Shown here: one piece after another, positions 35,166 to 43,022 of the stretch
Numbering within the stretch: the stretch's first letter is position 1
Layout of the letters: every line of letters begins with the position of its first letter
From: Streptomyces sp. TRM68416
GTDB taxonomy: Bacteria; Actinomycetota; Actinomycetes; Streptomycetales; Streptomycetaceae
DNA length: 64,000 bases
Assembly: GCF_014596915.1 (NCBI RefSeq)
Contig: NZ_JACVWU010000036.1
Coordinates: 17,097 to 81,096, forward strand
Direction of reading: 5' to 3'
Position numbers and translations under genes: made by a program
Notes under the pieces: model-generated
Databases searched by the model: none
The model's input: the letters and a program-made list of their open reading frames with translations, nothing else
What the model was told of the DNA's origin: nothing

Positions 35166-36199
35166 CCGGCGGCGAACTCGACCTCTTCCCCTCCGAGATC
35201 CGCCTCAACTCCGGGGCCGACAAGGCCGAGTGGGACCTGTGGCGATGGCTCGACAGCTTCGGCCTGTGCCGGTCCGAGCGAACCCGCTCCAACGTCCGCG
35301 CCTCGCGGGTCGCCTACTGCATCGGCTTGTACTACCCGTCCGCGCCTCTTGAATCCCTCGTCCTCATCAGCCGGTTCACCGGCTGGTCCCTGCTCATCGA
35401 CGAGGAGTTCGACGCCGGCCCCGCCGGCCGTGACCCAGCGGCCTGTCTGGCCGCGGTCACGGGACTCGTCGACGTGTTCGGCCGTGCTGCCGCTCCGTCA
35501 CGGGAAGCCATGCCACGTGCGGCCACGGCGCTGTGGGAGCGCCTGGCCCCGCGGCGTTCCGCGGCTTGGAAGGCACGTTTCCGCACCCACATGGCCAACT
35601 GGCTGTGGGGGTTCTACACCGAGACCATGGACCGCGCGGTCGGCCGCCTTCCGGATCTGCCGGAGTTTCATGAACGGCGGCGGGAGATGTTCGGGGCTCC
35701 CTGGTATCTGGACCTGTGCGAGGTCGCGATCGGGGTGGACCTGCCGGACGCCGTGCATCGGCTGCCCGCTTTCCGTGCTCTGTCCGCCGCGGTGGCCGAC
35801 ACCACCGCTCTGTGCAACGACCGGGTCTCCGCCGACCGCGAACGGGCGGTCGGCTACTTCCACAACGCCGTCTGTCTCCTGGAGCACCATCGCGGCTGGC
35901 CCCCCGATAAGGCCGCTGCCCAGGTCGACCGGATGATCACCGAGGGCGTCGACCGGATCACGGCCGCCTACCGCGATCTGCCGCACCAGCTCGACCGTTC
36001 GGGACTGCCCGAGCAGGCCGTCGAGGCGGCGCTGCGGTGCGCCGACGCGTACCTGGACGTGGTGCGCGGCAACCACGGCTACCACCGGACCAGCGGCCGC
36101 TACACCCGCTCGGAACTGCTCCCGCCAGGAGCCGACCTGGTCGAGGGCTTCGCCCGCCCGGCCGCACAGGGTCTGTCGGCAGCGCCGGAACCGTCATGA
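35162..36199 (+). CDS. Class I terpene synthase
   Basis: A 345-residue class I terpene cyclase. The aspartate-rich motif is D80-E-E-F-D84 (LLIDEEFD), the NSE triad is N219-D-x-x-S223-x-x-x-E227 (NDRVSADRE), and the C-terminal RY pair is R313-Y314, so all Mg-diphosphate-binding elements are present. It ionises a prenyl diphosphate and cyclises it; chain length cannot be read. GTG 35162 overlaps the membrane protein's TGA, and its own stop overlaps the P450 start. Confidence 0.93.
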   Translation: MTGGELDLFPSEIRLNSGADKAEWDLWRWLDSFGLCRSERTRSNVRASRVAYCIGLYYPSAPLESLVLISRFTGWSLLIDEEFDAGPAGRDPAACLAAVTGLVDVFGRAAAPSREAMPRAATALWERLAPRRSAAWKARFRTHMANWLWGFYTETMDRAVGRLPDLPEFHERRREMFGAPWYLDLCEVAIGVDLPDAVHRLPAFRALSAAVADTTALCNDRVSADRERAVGYFHNAVCLLEHHRGWPPDKAAAQVDRMITEGVDRITAAYRDLPHQLDRSGLPEQAVEAALRCADAYLDVVRGNHGYHRTSGRYTRSELLPPGADLVEGFARPAAQGLSAAPEPS

Positions 36200-37602
36200 A
36201 CAGGCCACCCGGCCCTGACCCGGCCGACATCCCCGCACTTCCGCCCGCATGTCCGCACCGCCGCGACATGGGCCTGCCCGACGGGCCCCGCCTGACACCG
36301 GCGGAGCTGCATGCCATGGAGAACGAGCGGCTGCTTGCCGCGTGGGAGGAGTACGAGCGGACGTACGGGCCCCTCTTCACGCTGCACGGCGACGGCACCG
36401 CGCCGCGCGTGTACATCAGCGACCCCAGGGCGATCCGCGGTCTCTTCATCGGCAACCGTACGGTCTGGGGCGCGCGCGGCACGCGCTACTTTCGCCCCGT
36501 GATCGGCGCGCAGGCCCTGCCGTACCTCACCGGTGAAGCCCATCGCGCCGTCCGCCTCCTCCTGGCTCCGGCCCTGCACGGTGACCGGGTACGCGCCCTC
36601 GGCCCCGCTCTCGACGACATCATCACGTCTGCTCTGGACGCTCTGCGCGGTACGTCCGTGCCGTTGGTCGACCTCACCCGGGACATCACCCTCCGTCTGA
36701 TCGTCCGGGTCGCCTTCGGTCCCCTCGGCGACGAACGCCGGACGGACTGTGTCCGGCTCCTCACCGAGATCATGGATCTGATGTACGAACCGGCGGCTTC
36801 ACCGGACGCCGACACCGCCACCGTGCTCCGACGTGTCACCGGACGCGTCCACGAACTGCAGGAGCTCGTCGCGCAGGAGGCCGGTGTCGTGCGGGCCGGT
36901 GAGGCACGGCACCGCGACGACCTGCTGTTCCACCTGGCCGCCGGGGAAGCGGCGCAGACCGACGAACAGATCCGGGGCCACATCATGACCCTGCTCATCG
37001 CCGGCCACGACACCACCGCCGGCGTCCTGGCCTGGGCTCTGTACCAGCTGGAGCTCCATCCGCGGACACGGCGGCGGGTGCGCGCCGAACTCGATGCCAT
37101 CGGCGCCGCACCGGCCGCCGCCGAGGTCGTGCGCCTTCCCTACCTCAACGCGGTCTGCGCGGAGGCACTCCGCCACAGCTCGGTCGTCCCGGCCGGGCTG
37201 GCCCGCATCGTGCCCGAGGACCTCGAATGGGCCGGGCACCGCTTCCCGGCCGGCACCGAACTCGTCCCCGCCATCCACCTGGTCCACCGCCGCCCGGACC
37301 TCTACCCGGACCCGGAGCGCTTCGATCCCGACCGCTTCCTCGACCGCAAACCCACCGGCGCCCACTACCTCCCCTTCGGCACCGGCAGCCGCCGCTGCCC
37401 CGGAGCGGAACTCGCCGAGTTCGAACTCCCCCTGGCCCTGGCCCGCCTGCTCCAGACCCCCGGGCTACGGCTCACCGGCGCCGAGCCGGGACTGCACGCA
37501 CTCAAGAACGGACCGACCATGACCACACCCCCCAGTCTGCGGGTAGCCCTCGACGACCGGGCATCACCACAGCCCCCGCGAGGCCAAGGCAGCCCCTCGT
37601 GA
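36196..37602 (+). CDS. Cytochrome P450
   Basis: A 468-residue P450. The haem-thiolate loop is FGTGSRRCPGAEL with Cys401, the I-helix oxygen motif is AGHDTTAG, and the K-helix ExxR is in EALRHSS. It is longer than many bacterial P450s and has the more eukaryote-like GTGSRRCPGAE loop. It probably oxidises the cyclised terpene; redox partners are not in the cluster. ATGA overlap with the synthase stop, GTGA with the next start. Confidence 0.95.
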   Translation: MNRPPGPDPADIPALPPACPHRRDMGLPDGPRLTPAELHAMENERLLAAWEEYERTYGPLFTLHGDGTAPRVYISDPRAIRGLFIGNRTVWGARGTRYFRPVIGAQALPYLTGEAHRAVRLLLAPALHGDRVRALGPALDDIITSALDALRGTSVPLVDLTRDITLRLIVRVAFGPLGDERRTDCVRLLTEIMDLMYEPAASPDADTATVLRRVTGRVHELQELVAQEAGVVRAGEARHRDDLLFHLAAGEAAQTDEQIRGHIMTLLIAGHDTTAGVLAWALYQLELHPRTRRRVRAELDAIGAAPAAAEVVRLPYLNAVCAEALRHSSVVPAGLARIVPEDLEWAGHRFPAGTELVPAIHLVHRRPDLYPDPERFDPDRFLDRKPTGAHYLPFGTGSRRCPGAELAEFELPLALARLLQTPGLRLTGAEPGLHALKNGPTMTTPPSLRVALDDRASPQPPRGQGSPS

Positions 37603-38438
37603 CCACGAAGGGAGACATCGGACGCTACTACGACGTACTGACACCGCTCCTCGAACAACTCTGGGGCGGCAACTTCCACATCGGCCTCTGGCCCGATGAC
37701 ACGGTCGCCGATCACCCCCATGACGACGGCATCACCGCGGTCGTCGAGGCCGGCGACCGGCTCACCGACCTCCTCGTCGGCGAGCTGCGCCTACACCCCG
37801 GCAGTACATTCCTCGACGTCGGCTGCGGTATCGGCGGCCCAGCCCTGCGACTGGCACGCACCACCGGCGCCCACGTCACCGGCATCACCATCAGCACCGC
37901 CCAAGTCGGCCATGCCACAGCCCGCTTCGCAGCGGCCGGTCTCGCCGATCGGGCCTGCTTCCGCCACGCGGACGCGACAGCCCTCCCCTTCGCCGACCGC
38001 TCCTACGACGCGGCCTGGGCCATCGAGTCCTTGTTGCACATCCGCGACACCCGCCGTGCCCTGACGGAGATCAGCCGCGTCCTCAAACCCGGCAGCCCCT
38101 TTGTGATCAGCGACATGGTCCTCCTGTCACCCGACCCAAAGCGGCACGAGCACTCCTCGATCAAACCCCTGCCGACACTCCTCGCACTCCTCGACGGGAC
38201 CGGCTTCGAGACCATCGAAGTCACCCGCCTCGACCCACACCTCCGCCGCTCGCTGCAACGCCTCCAGGACGATCTCGCCCACGCCGACCACGCCCTTCGA
38301 ACCGCCTACGGCCCTGAAGCCGTGGCGGCACTGCGCCGCATCCTCCACAAGACCGTTCCAGGCATCGGCTCGACTTACGGCTACATCACCGTCTCGGCCC
38401 GCACACGCCAACCGGCAGACCAGCTCCCGCACGCATGA
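37599..38438 (+). CDS. SAM-dependent methyltransferase of the terpenoid operon
   Basis: A 279-residue class I methyltransferase: YYDVLTPLLEQLWGGNFHIG at the N-terminus, motif I FLDVGCGIGGPALRLAR, and later AWAIESLLHI and LKPGSPFVISD. The N-terminal block is shared with O- and C-methyltransferases acting on hydrophobic ring systems. Last gene of the operon; GTG start overlaps the P450 stop, and a strong terminator follows two bases after its own stop. Confidence 0.92.
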   Translation: MTTKGDIGRYYDVLTPLLEQLWGGNFHIGLWPDDTVADHPHDDGITAVVEAGDRLTDLLVGELRLHPGSTFLDVGCGIGGPALRLARTTGAHVTGITISTAQVGHATARFAAAGLADRACFRHADATALPFADRSYDAAWAIESLLHIRDTRRALTEISRVLKPGSPFVISDMVLLSPDPKRHEHSSIKPLPTLLALLDGTGFETIEVTRLDPHLRRSLQRLQDDLAHADHALRTAYGPEAVAALRRILHKTVPGIGSTYGYITVSARTRQPADQLPHA

Positions 38439-38439
38439 A

Positions 38440-38475
38440 AACAGCCCCTCCAGGACTCGTCCCGGAGGGGCTGTT
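38440..38475 (+). terminator. Terminator of the terpenoid operon
   Basis: AACAGCCCCTCC (38440-38451) and GGAGGGGCTGTT (38464-38475) form a perfect 12-bp stem with a 12-nt loop, directly after the methyltransferase stop. Confidence 0.9.
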
Positions 38476-38501
38476 CAATACATATCGCCTGTTCGGCCAG
38501 T

Positions 38502-38544
38502 GTGCCCCCGGCAGGATTCGAACCTGCGACACCCGCTTTAGGAG
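38502..38544. repeat. Left attachment site of the AICE (tRNA-Arg 3' half copy)
   Basis: 43 bp identical to 54093-54135, covering the tRNA-Arg from the anticodon loop to the 3' CCA region. Identity ends abruptly at both edges. It is the duplicated half created by site-specific integration; the complete tRNA is at the right end. Confidence 0.92.
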
Positions 38545-38628
38545 TTCGATCTACGTGCGCCCCTGGGCTCGTCGTCGGCTGGTCCGACGGTCGCGCAGGG
38601 GCGCTGCTGTATGCCGCTGTCCGGGCTC

Positions 38629-38652
38629 GTTGATGTCAGCGTTGGATGTCAG
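38629..38652. promoter_or_regulatory. Possible integrase arm-type site, left
   Basis: GTTGATGTCAG-CG-TTGGATGTCAG. A matching pair lies at 54031-54053, beside the other att repeat, in the same orientation. The two would flank attP in the circular form, as Int arm sites do. Inference from position and match. Confidence 0.45.
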
Positions 38653-38849
38653 CGGAACAGCTCCGGAGCTGGGCAGACCTCCCATGGTTCCTCGGGCCGG
38701 TCCAGCCACTTCCACCAGGTGTGCCGATCGGAGCATCGCCAGAGTGCCCGGCAGGTTCTCTGCCCGTCGTCGTCGCGTCTGGCGAGCACGAGAGCGCCCG
38801 ACTTCAAGGGCTGACCGCACTCAGGACACGGCGGAGGGTCGTCGGCCAT
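38649..38849 (-). CDS. Small zinc-ribbon-like protein
   Basis: A 66-residue protein with CPECGQPLKSGALVL and later CRALWRCSDRHTWWKW, a CxxC...C...C pattern suggesting one zinc site. The sequence is Trp-rich at its end (WLDRPEEPWEVC). AAGGA lies 7 nt before ATG 38849. First gene inside the left AICE end. Function unknown. Confidence 0.6.
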   Translation of the reverse strand: MADDPPPCPECGQPLKSGALVLARRDDDGQRTCRALWRCSDRHTWWKWLDRPEEPWEVCPAPELFR

Positions 38850-38869
38850 GTGGCGATCCTTAGACGGGG

Positions 38870-39625
38870 CTATCGGTTGATCGGGATCTCATAGACGATC
38901 TCGCAGTGAGCCGCGGGCACCACGATGTCCGCAGTCTCCACGGGCCGTCCCTGATCGCTGTAGTACGTCCGTCGGATGTGCGTGACGAGCGCCGCCTTCT
39001 GGATGCCGAGTAGCGAAGCCTCTTCGGCGGTCGCCTGCCTCGGCTCCGGCTGTTCGACGGCGTGGCTGACGGTGACCCCGATCGCGGCCATCCGATTCAC
39101 GACGCCCGCCCCGGCATGGGGCCCACCCTCGGGGAGGACGACGAGAGTTCCCGCGGTCAGGTCGTACGGCTCCCAACTCGTCGACAGCTGCACCGGCTTA
39201 CCGTCGGCCAGGAACTCGTACGTCGTCCGGACGCACAAATCGCCCTCGGCGATGCCCAGCCGCGCCGCGATCTCCGCCGGTGCCGGCACCTTGGCGTCGG
39301 ACCGGCTCTCCCAATCCCCTTGCCTGCCCAAGGCCTTCATGTCCGCCCGGAACGGCGACCCGTCGGGCCGCTCCCGCGCTGAGGAGCGCACCACGCGCAC
39401 CCGCTGCCGGGGCTCGGCGACGTACGTACCGGATCCGGCGCGTCCCTCCAGCACACCCTGAGAGATCAGCAGCTCCTGCGCACGGCGCACCACGTTCTCG
39501 CCCACGCCGCACTCCTGGCCGATCTGGGCGCGGGAGGGGAGCCGGTCTCCTGGCTCCCACACGTGTTCCGCGATCTTCCGCCGGAGTTCGTCAGCGATGC
39601 GGAGATAAGGCGGCTGCTCAGGCAT
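38870..39625 (-). CDS. GntR-family regulator (HutC/UTRA type)
   Basis: A 251-residue regulator: N-terminal winged helix (LRIADELRRKIAEHVWEPGD, LPSRAQIGQECGVGENVVRRAQELL) and a UTRA effector domain (VNRMAAIGVTVSHAVEQ; LGIQKAALVTHIRRTYYSD). Divergent from the six-gene operon at 39703-41780; two CTAG-type palindromes in the 77-bp gap are its likely sites. Confidence 0.93.
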   Translation of the reverse strand: MPEQPPYLRIADELRRKIAEHVWEPGDRLPSRAQIGQECGVGENVVRRAQELLISQGVLEGRAGSGTYVAEPRQRVRVVRSSARERPDGSPFRADMKALGRQGDWESRSDAKVPAPAEIAARLGIAEGDLCVRTTYEFLADGKPVQLSTSWEPYDLTAGTLVVLPEGGPHAGAGVVNRMAAIGVTVSHAVEQPEPRQATAEEASLLGIQKAALVTHIRRTYYSDQGRPVETADIVVPAAHCEIVYEIPINR

Positions 39626-39634
39626 ATGGAAAAT

Positions 39635-39665
39635 CTAGTCCACTAGCTCTAATCTAGTTAACTAG
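39635..39665. promoter_or_regulatory. Two CTAG-type palindromes, GntR operator candidates
   Basis: CTAGTCCACTAG (39635-39646) and the perfect palindrome CTAGTTAACTAG (39654-39665), spaced 19 bp apart, lie between the divergent GntR gene and the operon at 39703. CTAG is rare in Streptomyces, so the cluster stands out. Confidence 0.65.
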
Positions 39666-39702
39666 CTTCACTCAAAGTGATCGCCGGTGACGGAGGCTGC
39701 CT

Positions 39703-39981
39703 GTGCCCGCTTCGGGATTGAGCGCGGCGGCCCTCGCCGCCCGGCTGTCCGCCCTCGGGCTCACCCCACGAGTGGAGGAACACCCCTGGCATACGTCGGT
39801 GGAGGCGGAGTTACCGGATTCGCTCTCCACCGAGACCTGGCGGGAGGTCCTGGACGCGGTGGCCCTGGCCGACCGGTTCGGCCTCCTCGCCACCAGCATG
39901 AACGGCCGCACCCTCTGGGCGGCCGTACGCAGAACGGCCCCCACGACGGGCGATGTCGGGGGACCGGGCCATCAGCGATAG
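39703..39981 (+). CDS. Hypothetical AICE protein
   Basis: A 92-residue protein, Ala/Leu-rich N-terminus (LSAAALAARLSALGLTPRVE) and a mixed middle (TETWREVLDAVALADRFGLL). Start GTG 39703 has CGGAGG six bases upstream. First gene of a tightly packed operon that ends with a GntR gene and a small protein gene. Family not recognised. Confidence 0.55.
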   Translation: MPASGLSAAALAARLSALGLTPRVEEHPWHTSVEAELPDSLSTETWREVLDAVALADRFGLLATSMNGRTLWAAVRRTAPTTGDVGGPGHQR

Positions 39982-39993
39982 GAGCTGATCAGC

Positions 39994-40314
39994 GTGCTCA
40001 ACCGTATCCGCCGCGCCCTCTGCCTCACCAGGGTGCGGAACTCCTCCAGGGGTAGGCATCGCCGCCCCTTAACGCTCTCTCCGCGCCCGGCGCATCCCGC
40101 TGGCGCCTCACCCACACCCGTTGGCGCCCCGACCCTGCCCCGGAGCCGGACTGATGCCGCGGCGTCGGGCCGTCCCTTGCTCGCGGGGGAGGACGTCGCA
40201 CTCGTCCGCCCGTACGTTCTGGCCTGGGAGCGGCGTACACGAACCCGCACGCTCGTCGTCGCGCCCCACATGCCGGCTCATGCATGGCTCCCCATCCTCG
40301 TGGAGGCCCGCTGA
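39994..40314 (+). CDS. Hypothetical AICE protein
   Basis: A 106-residue protein, Arg/Pro-rich in its first 60 residues, ending WLPILVEAR. GTG 39994 follows GGAG (39981-39984). The stop TGA shares a base with the next ATG (TGATG), so translation is coupled. Family not recognised; the N-terminal composition leaves the start uncertain. Confidence 0.45.
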   Translation: MLNRIRRALCLTRVRNSSRGRHRRPLTLSPRPAHPAGASPTPVGAPTLPRSRTDAAASGRPLLAGEDVALVRPYVLAWERRTRTRTLVVAPHMPAHAWLPILVEAR

Positions 40315-40517
40315 TGACCCCCGACCAGAAGCCGCACCCCACGGACACCTCGCCCATCCCCTACCGCTCGGCCGCCTGCCGGATCGGCACGCACACCGCC
40401 TGCGCGGAGCCTTGCCCGGCGTCAGCACCGATCGACGTGCCAGTGATCTATGAGGTGTGCGACTGCCAGTGCCATTCATCGGTCGGCCCATCCACACCGG
40501 TGGAGGTGGCGTCGTGA
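40314..40517 (+). CDS. Small Cys-rich AICE protein
   Basis: A 67-residue protein with five or more cysteines: CRIGTHTACAEPCP and VCDCQCHS, suggesting metal binding. Start ATG overlaps the previous stop, and its stop overlaps the next GTG (GTGA). Function unknown. Confidence 0.55.
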   Translation: MTPDQKPHPTDTSPIPYRSAACRIGTHTACAEPCPASAPIDVPVIYEVCDCQCHSSVGPSTPVEVAS

Positions 40518-40738
40518 TCGCCCGGATTCCCGCCGGCGCCCTGGTCGCCAACATCGAGATCACCGCGGCCACCGTGCAGCGGGGCGACATCATCCACCTC
40601 GGCGGCCGGGCCTGCCAGGTGAGAGACCTGTTCCAGCTTCCCCAGGGGGCGAAGCAACTGGTCTTCGACTCGGGCGAGTTGCTGACGATACACACGCGTA
40701 CCCGGCTCATCGCCGTGCGGACGCTGAGAAGGCGGTGA
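40514..40738 (+). CDS. Hypothetical AICE protein, small beta-rich
   Basis: A 74-residue protein (VANIEITAATVQRGDIIHLG; VRDLFQLPQGAKQLVFDSGE) with alternating hydrophobic residues typical of a small beta-barrel. GTGA overlaps at both ends tie it to its neighbours. Family not recognised. Confidence 0.5.
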   Translation: MIARIPAGALVANIEITAATVQRGDIIHLGGRACQVRDLFQLPQGAKQLVFDSGELLTIHTRTRLIAVRTLRRR

Positions 40739-41481
40739 ACGCTCTCGTGCCTCCCCGCCACCACGACATCGCCGACGACCTCCGGCAACAGATCACGACC
40801 GGCCGTCTCCAACTGGGCGAACGGCTGCCGTCCGAAACGGCTCTGGCCGAGCAGTATGCGGTCAGCACGGTGACGCTGCGCCATGCCCTCGCGGTGCTCC
40901 AAGGCGAGGGGCTCCTTGAGAAGGTCCACGGCAAGGGCAACTTCGTCCGCCGTCCCCTACGGAAGATCACGTACGTGGGCGGCGGGGGCACCCTGGACCC
41001 CTGGACCGCCGCTGAGCCGTCCTTGCGCGTCACGGTTCGCAGCACCACAGTTCAGGCGCCCGCAGACCTGTCGGCGTTGCTGAGCGTCCCCACGGGCAGT
41101 CCACTCGCGGAGTTCTCCTGCCTCAGCCTCGAAGGGGAATCACCGCGCGGGCTGGCCCGCATCTATATGCCGCGAGACCTGGCCCCGGCCGGAGTGCTCG
41201 ACGACGACACCGGTAGTAGCCGAGAGGCAGTCACACGCTTCGCCGTCCTCGCTCCGCCGCCGGCCGCCGTTCGAGAGACGGTGTCTGCTCGTCCCCCGAC
41301 ACCGGACGAGGCAACGGCCCTGCGCATCGGCTCCACGAGGGCCGTACTCGCGATCACGCGCCTCGCAACCGACTCAGCCGGCCGCGTCGTCGAAGCGGCG
41401 CTGCTGGCGTTCCCGGGGGATCGCGTCGACGCCGTCTTCACTGCCCACCACGTGACCGACGAGAGGAAGACTCGGGAATGA
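40735..41481 (+). CDS. GntR-family regulator (UTRA type)
   Basis: A 248-residue regulator: HTH (IADDLRQQITTGRLQLGERL, STVTLRHALAVLQGEGLLEK, VHGKGNFV) and a UTRA domain (AAVRETVSARPPTPDEATAL; RAVLAITRLATDSAGRVVEA). Second UTRA-type GntR of the AICE left arm. Start overlaps the previous stop (GTGA) and its stop overlaps the next ATG. Confidence 0.9.
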   Translation: MNALVPPRHHDIADDLRQQITTGRLQLGERLPSETALAEQYAVSTVTLRHALAVLQGEGLLEKVHGKGNFVRRPLRKITYVGGGGTLDPWTAAEPSLRVTVRSTTVQAPADLSALLSVPTGSPLAEFSCLSLEGESPRGLARIYMPRDLAPAGVLDDDTGSSREAVTRFAVLAPPPAAVRETVSARPPTPDEATALRIGSTRAVLAITRLATDSAGRVVEAALLAFPGDRVDAVFTAHHVTDERKTRE

Positions 41482-41780
41482 CCACGCCGAACACACTGCG
41501 GCTCCTCCCGTGGACAGGTCCCGAGGGCAAGCCCTGCTACCTGAGCACCGACGACCGGGACGGCTATATGTCCCGCCTGGCGGACACTGTGGAAGCGGCT
41601 CAGCTTGGAACGGCAACCGAGCTGCTGGAGCAGGCGTCGGAAGTCCTAGGCGACCGGGACGCGAACCCGGCGGAAGTGCAGCGACTAGCGAGAGAACTGA
41701 CCGGAGCTCTCCGAGACGTCCTCCGCGTGGCTGCCAGCCGCGGCCACCTTCTCGCGGCGGGGGACCTTCAAGGACGCTGA
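41478..41780 (+). CDS. Hypothetical helical AICE protein
   Basis: A 100-residue mostly helical protein (YMSRLADTVEAAQLGTATELL; EVQRLARELTGALRDVLRVA). ATGA overlap with the GntR gene. Last gene of the left-arm operon; a strong terminator follows. Family not recognised. Confidence 0.6.
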   Translation: MTTPNTLRLLPWTGPEGKPCYLSTDDRDGYMSRLADTVEAAQLGTATELLEQASEVLGDRDANPAEVQRLARELTGALRDVLRVAASRGHLLAAGDLQGR

Positions 41781-41819
41781 AGGGTGCACTCGAACGGCGC
41801 AGCTGCACATGCCAACTCT

Positions 41820-41870
41820 CCCGAGGGGGAGGGGAGCCAGTAACGCACCCGGGCTCCCCTCCCCCTCGGG
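41820..41870 (+). terminator. 19-bp-arm terminator of the left-arm operon
   Basis: CCCGAGGGGGAGGGGAGCC (41820-41838) pairs exactly with 41852-41870; TTTCT follows. A rho-independent-type signal. Confidence 0.88.
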
Positions 41871-42126
41871 TTTCTACCGACCCCGGTACAGGCTGTCTGG
41901 CGGGCGATGATGGCTGGCGTCGGGCACTGCCGGTTACTGGGTCGCTGTACTCCGGTGCCGTACACCAGGAGTGTCGGTTTCGCAGGCCACCACAAGCACG
42001 TCGTCGCTCTTGGGCGGCCTCGGGGAACCTCGGACGGCCCAGCCGGACCGCAGGCGGCTCCTCCGTTGTCAGTGTCTGCGGCTATGGTGCGTCCGCCATC
42101 AAAGGCAAATGCTCTGGGGAGGGGCC

Positions 42127-42885
42127 TTGGGAGCCAAGACAGGACTGCTGGTGTACGCCGACGGCGACGTGCCCGGGTTGCTGCGGCAAGTGGGGGCGGC
42201 TGACCTTGAACGGACGGCCGCCATGATGCGGCGGCTCTATCCGGGCTGCGAGATTGAGGAGTGCGAGGGCTCGAATCTCTGGGACGGCGTGTACCCCTCG
42301 AAGGGGACGGTGTACGCAGCCAGCTGGCCGGGTGTGGAGGTCATCGGTGACCAGAGTGTGATGATCGACGCTCCCTCTGAGCTTCCGGGACACCTGGTGG
42401 CGGCGAGCGTCGGCCGACGGCTCGTTCTGCACGCCATGCATAGTGTCGTCGACTGGTTGGCGTTCGCCGTGTGGGAGAACGGGCGCCTCGTTCGCTCTCT
42501 GAGCCTGTCCCCGGACAGCGGCATCATCGAGAACATCGGCGAACCGCTCGCGTTCGAACAGCCGTACTGGGCCGGAGGCCGCCCGGCCGACATTGTCCCC
42601 TGGCCCGGCGAGGAGGACGAGCCGTACGCCCTGCCTTTCCACCCCTTGGACCTGGGCGAAGACGCGCTGCGGGCGCTCTGCGGGTTCATTCAGGAGGGGC
42701 GTCCCGAGCCCGATGACGTCGACGCGGACGCCATCGAGCTCTTCGGATTCCACGTGCGCGACCCACGTGGGCCTGATCCCGCCGAGCAGGAAGCGGAGCT
42801 GCGCAGAGCCGTGGAAGCCATGGATCCGCCGCGGTTCTACGCACTGAGCCCTGACGGCTCACTGGTCGAGCGCGACGGCCTTTAG
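42127..42885 (+). CDS. DUF6928-family protein
   Basis: A 252-residue protein with the family start GAKTGLLVYADGDVPGLLRQ and the blocks HAMHSVVDWLAFAVWE and LPFHPLDLGEDALRALCGF. Function of the family is unknown; it is common in Streptomyces and often near mobile elements. TTG 42127 is the natural start: it lies right before GAKT, where relatives begin, and GGGGAGG precedes it. Confidence 0.75.
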   Translation: MGAKTGLLVYADGDVPGLLRQVGAADLERTAAMMRRLYPGCEIEECEGSNLWDGVYPSKGTVYAASWPGVEVIGDQSVMIDAPSELPGHLVAASVGRRLVLHAMHSVVDWLAFAVWENGRLVRSLSLSPDSGIIENIGEPLAFEQPYWAGGRPADIVPWPGEEDEPYALPFHPLDLGEDALRALCGFIQEGRPEPDDVDADAIELFGFHVRDPRGPDPAEQEAELRRAVEAMDPPRFYALSPDGSLVERDGL

Positions 42886-42949
42886 CTCGCGACCTCTTCG
42901 TCCCGAAGCAACTTGGGCGGGCGCACGACCTTGGGCTCGGTTGCCTCTC

Positions 42950-42975
42950 ACCTGCGGCGACGGTCCGCAGGTGTG
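42950..42975. terminator. Hairpin between DUF6928 and Fic genes
   Basis: CACCTGCGG and CCGCAGGTG, 9-bp arms around CGACGGT, between two convergent genes. Possibly a bidirectional terminator. Confidence 0.5.
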
Positions 42976-43022
42976 CGCGGTTGTCCGCCGTCGTGCGCGG
43001 GCGTTGTCACGCAGTTAGACAC

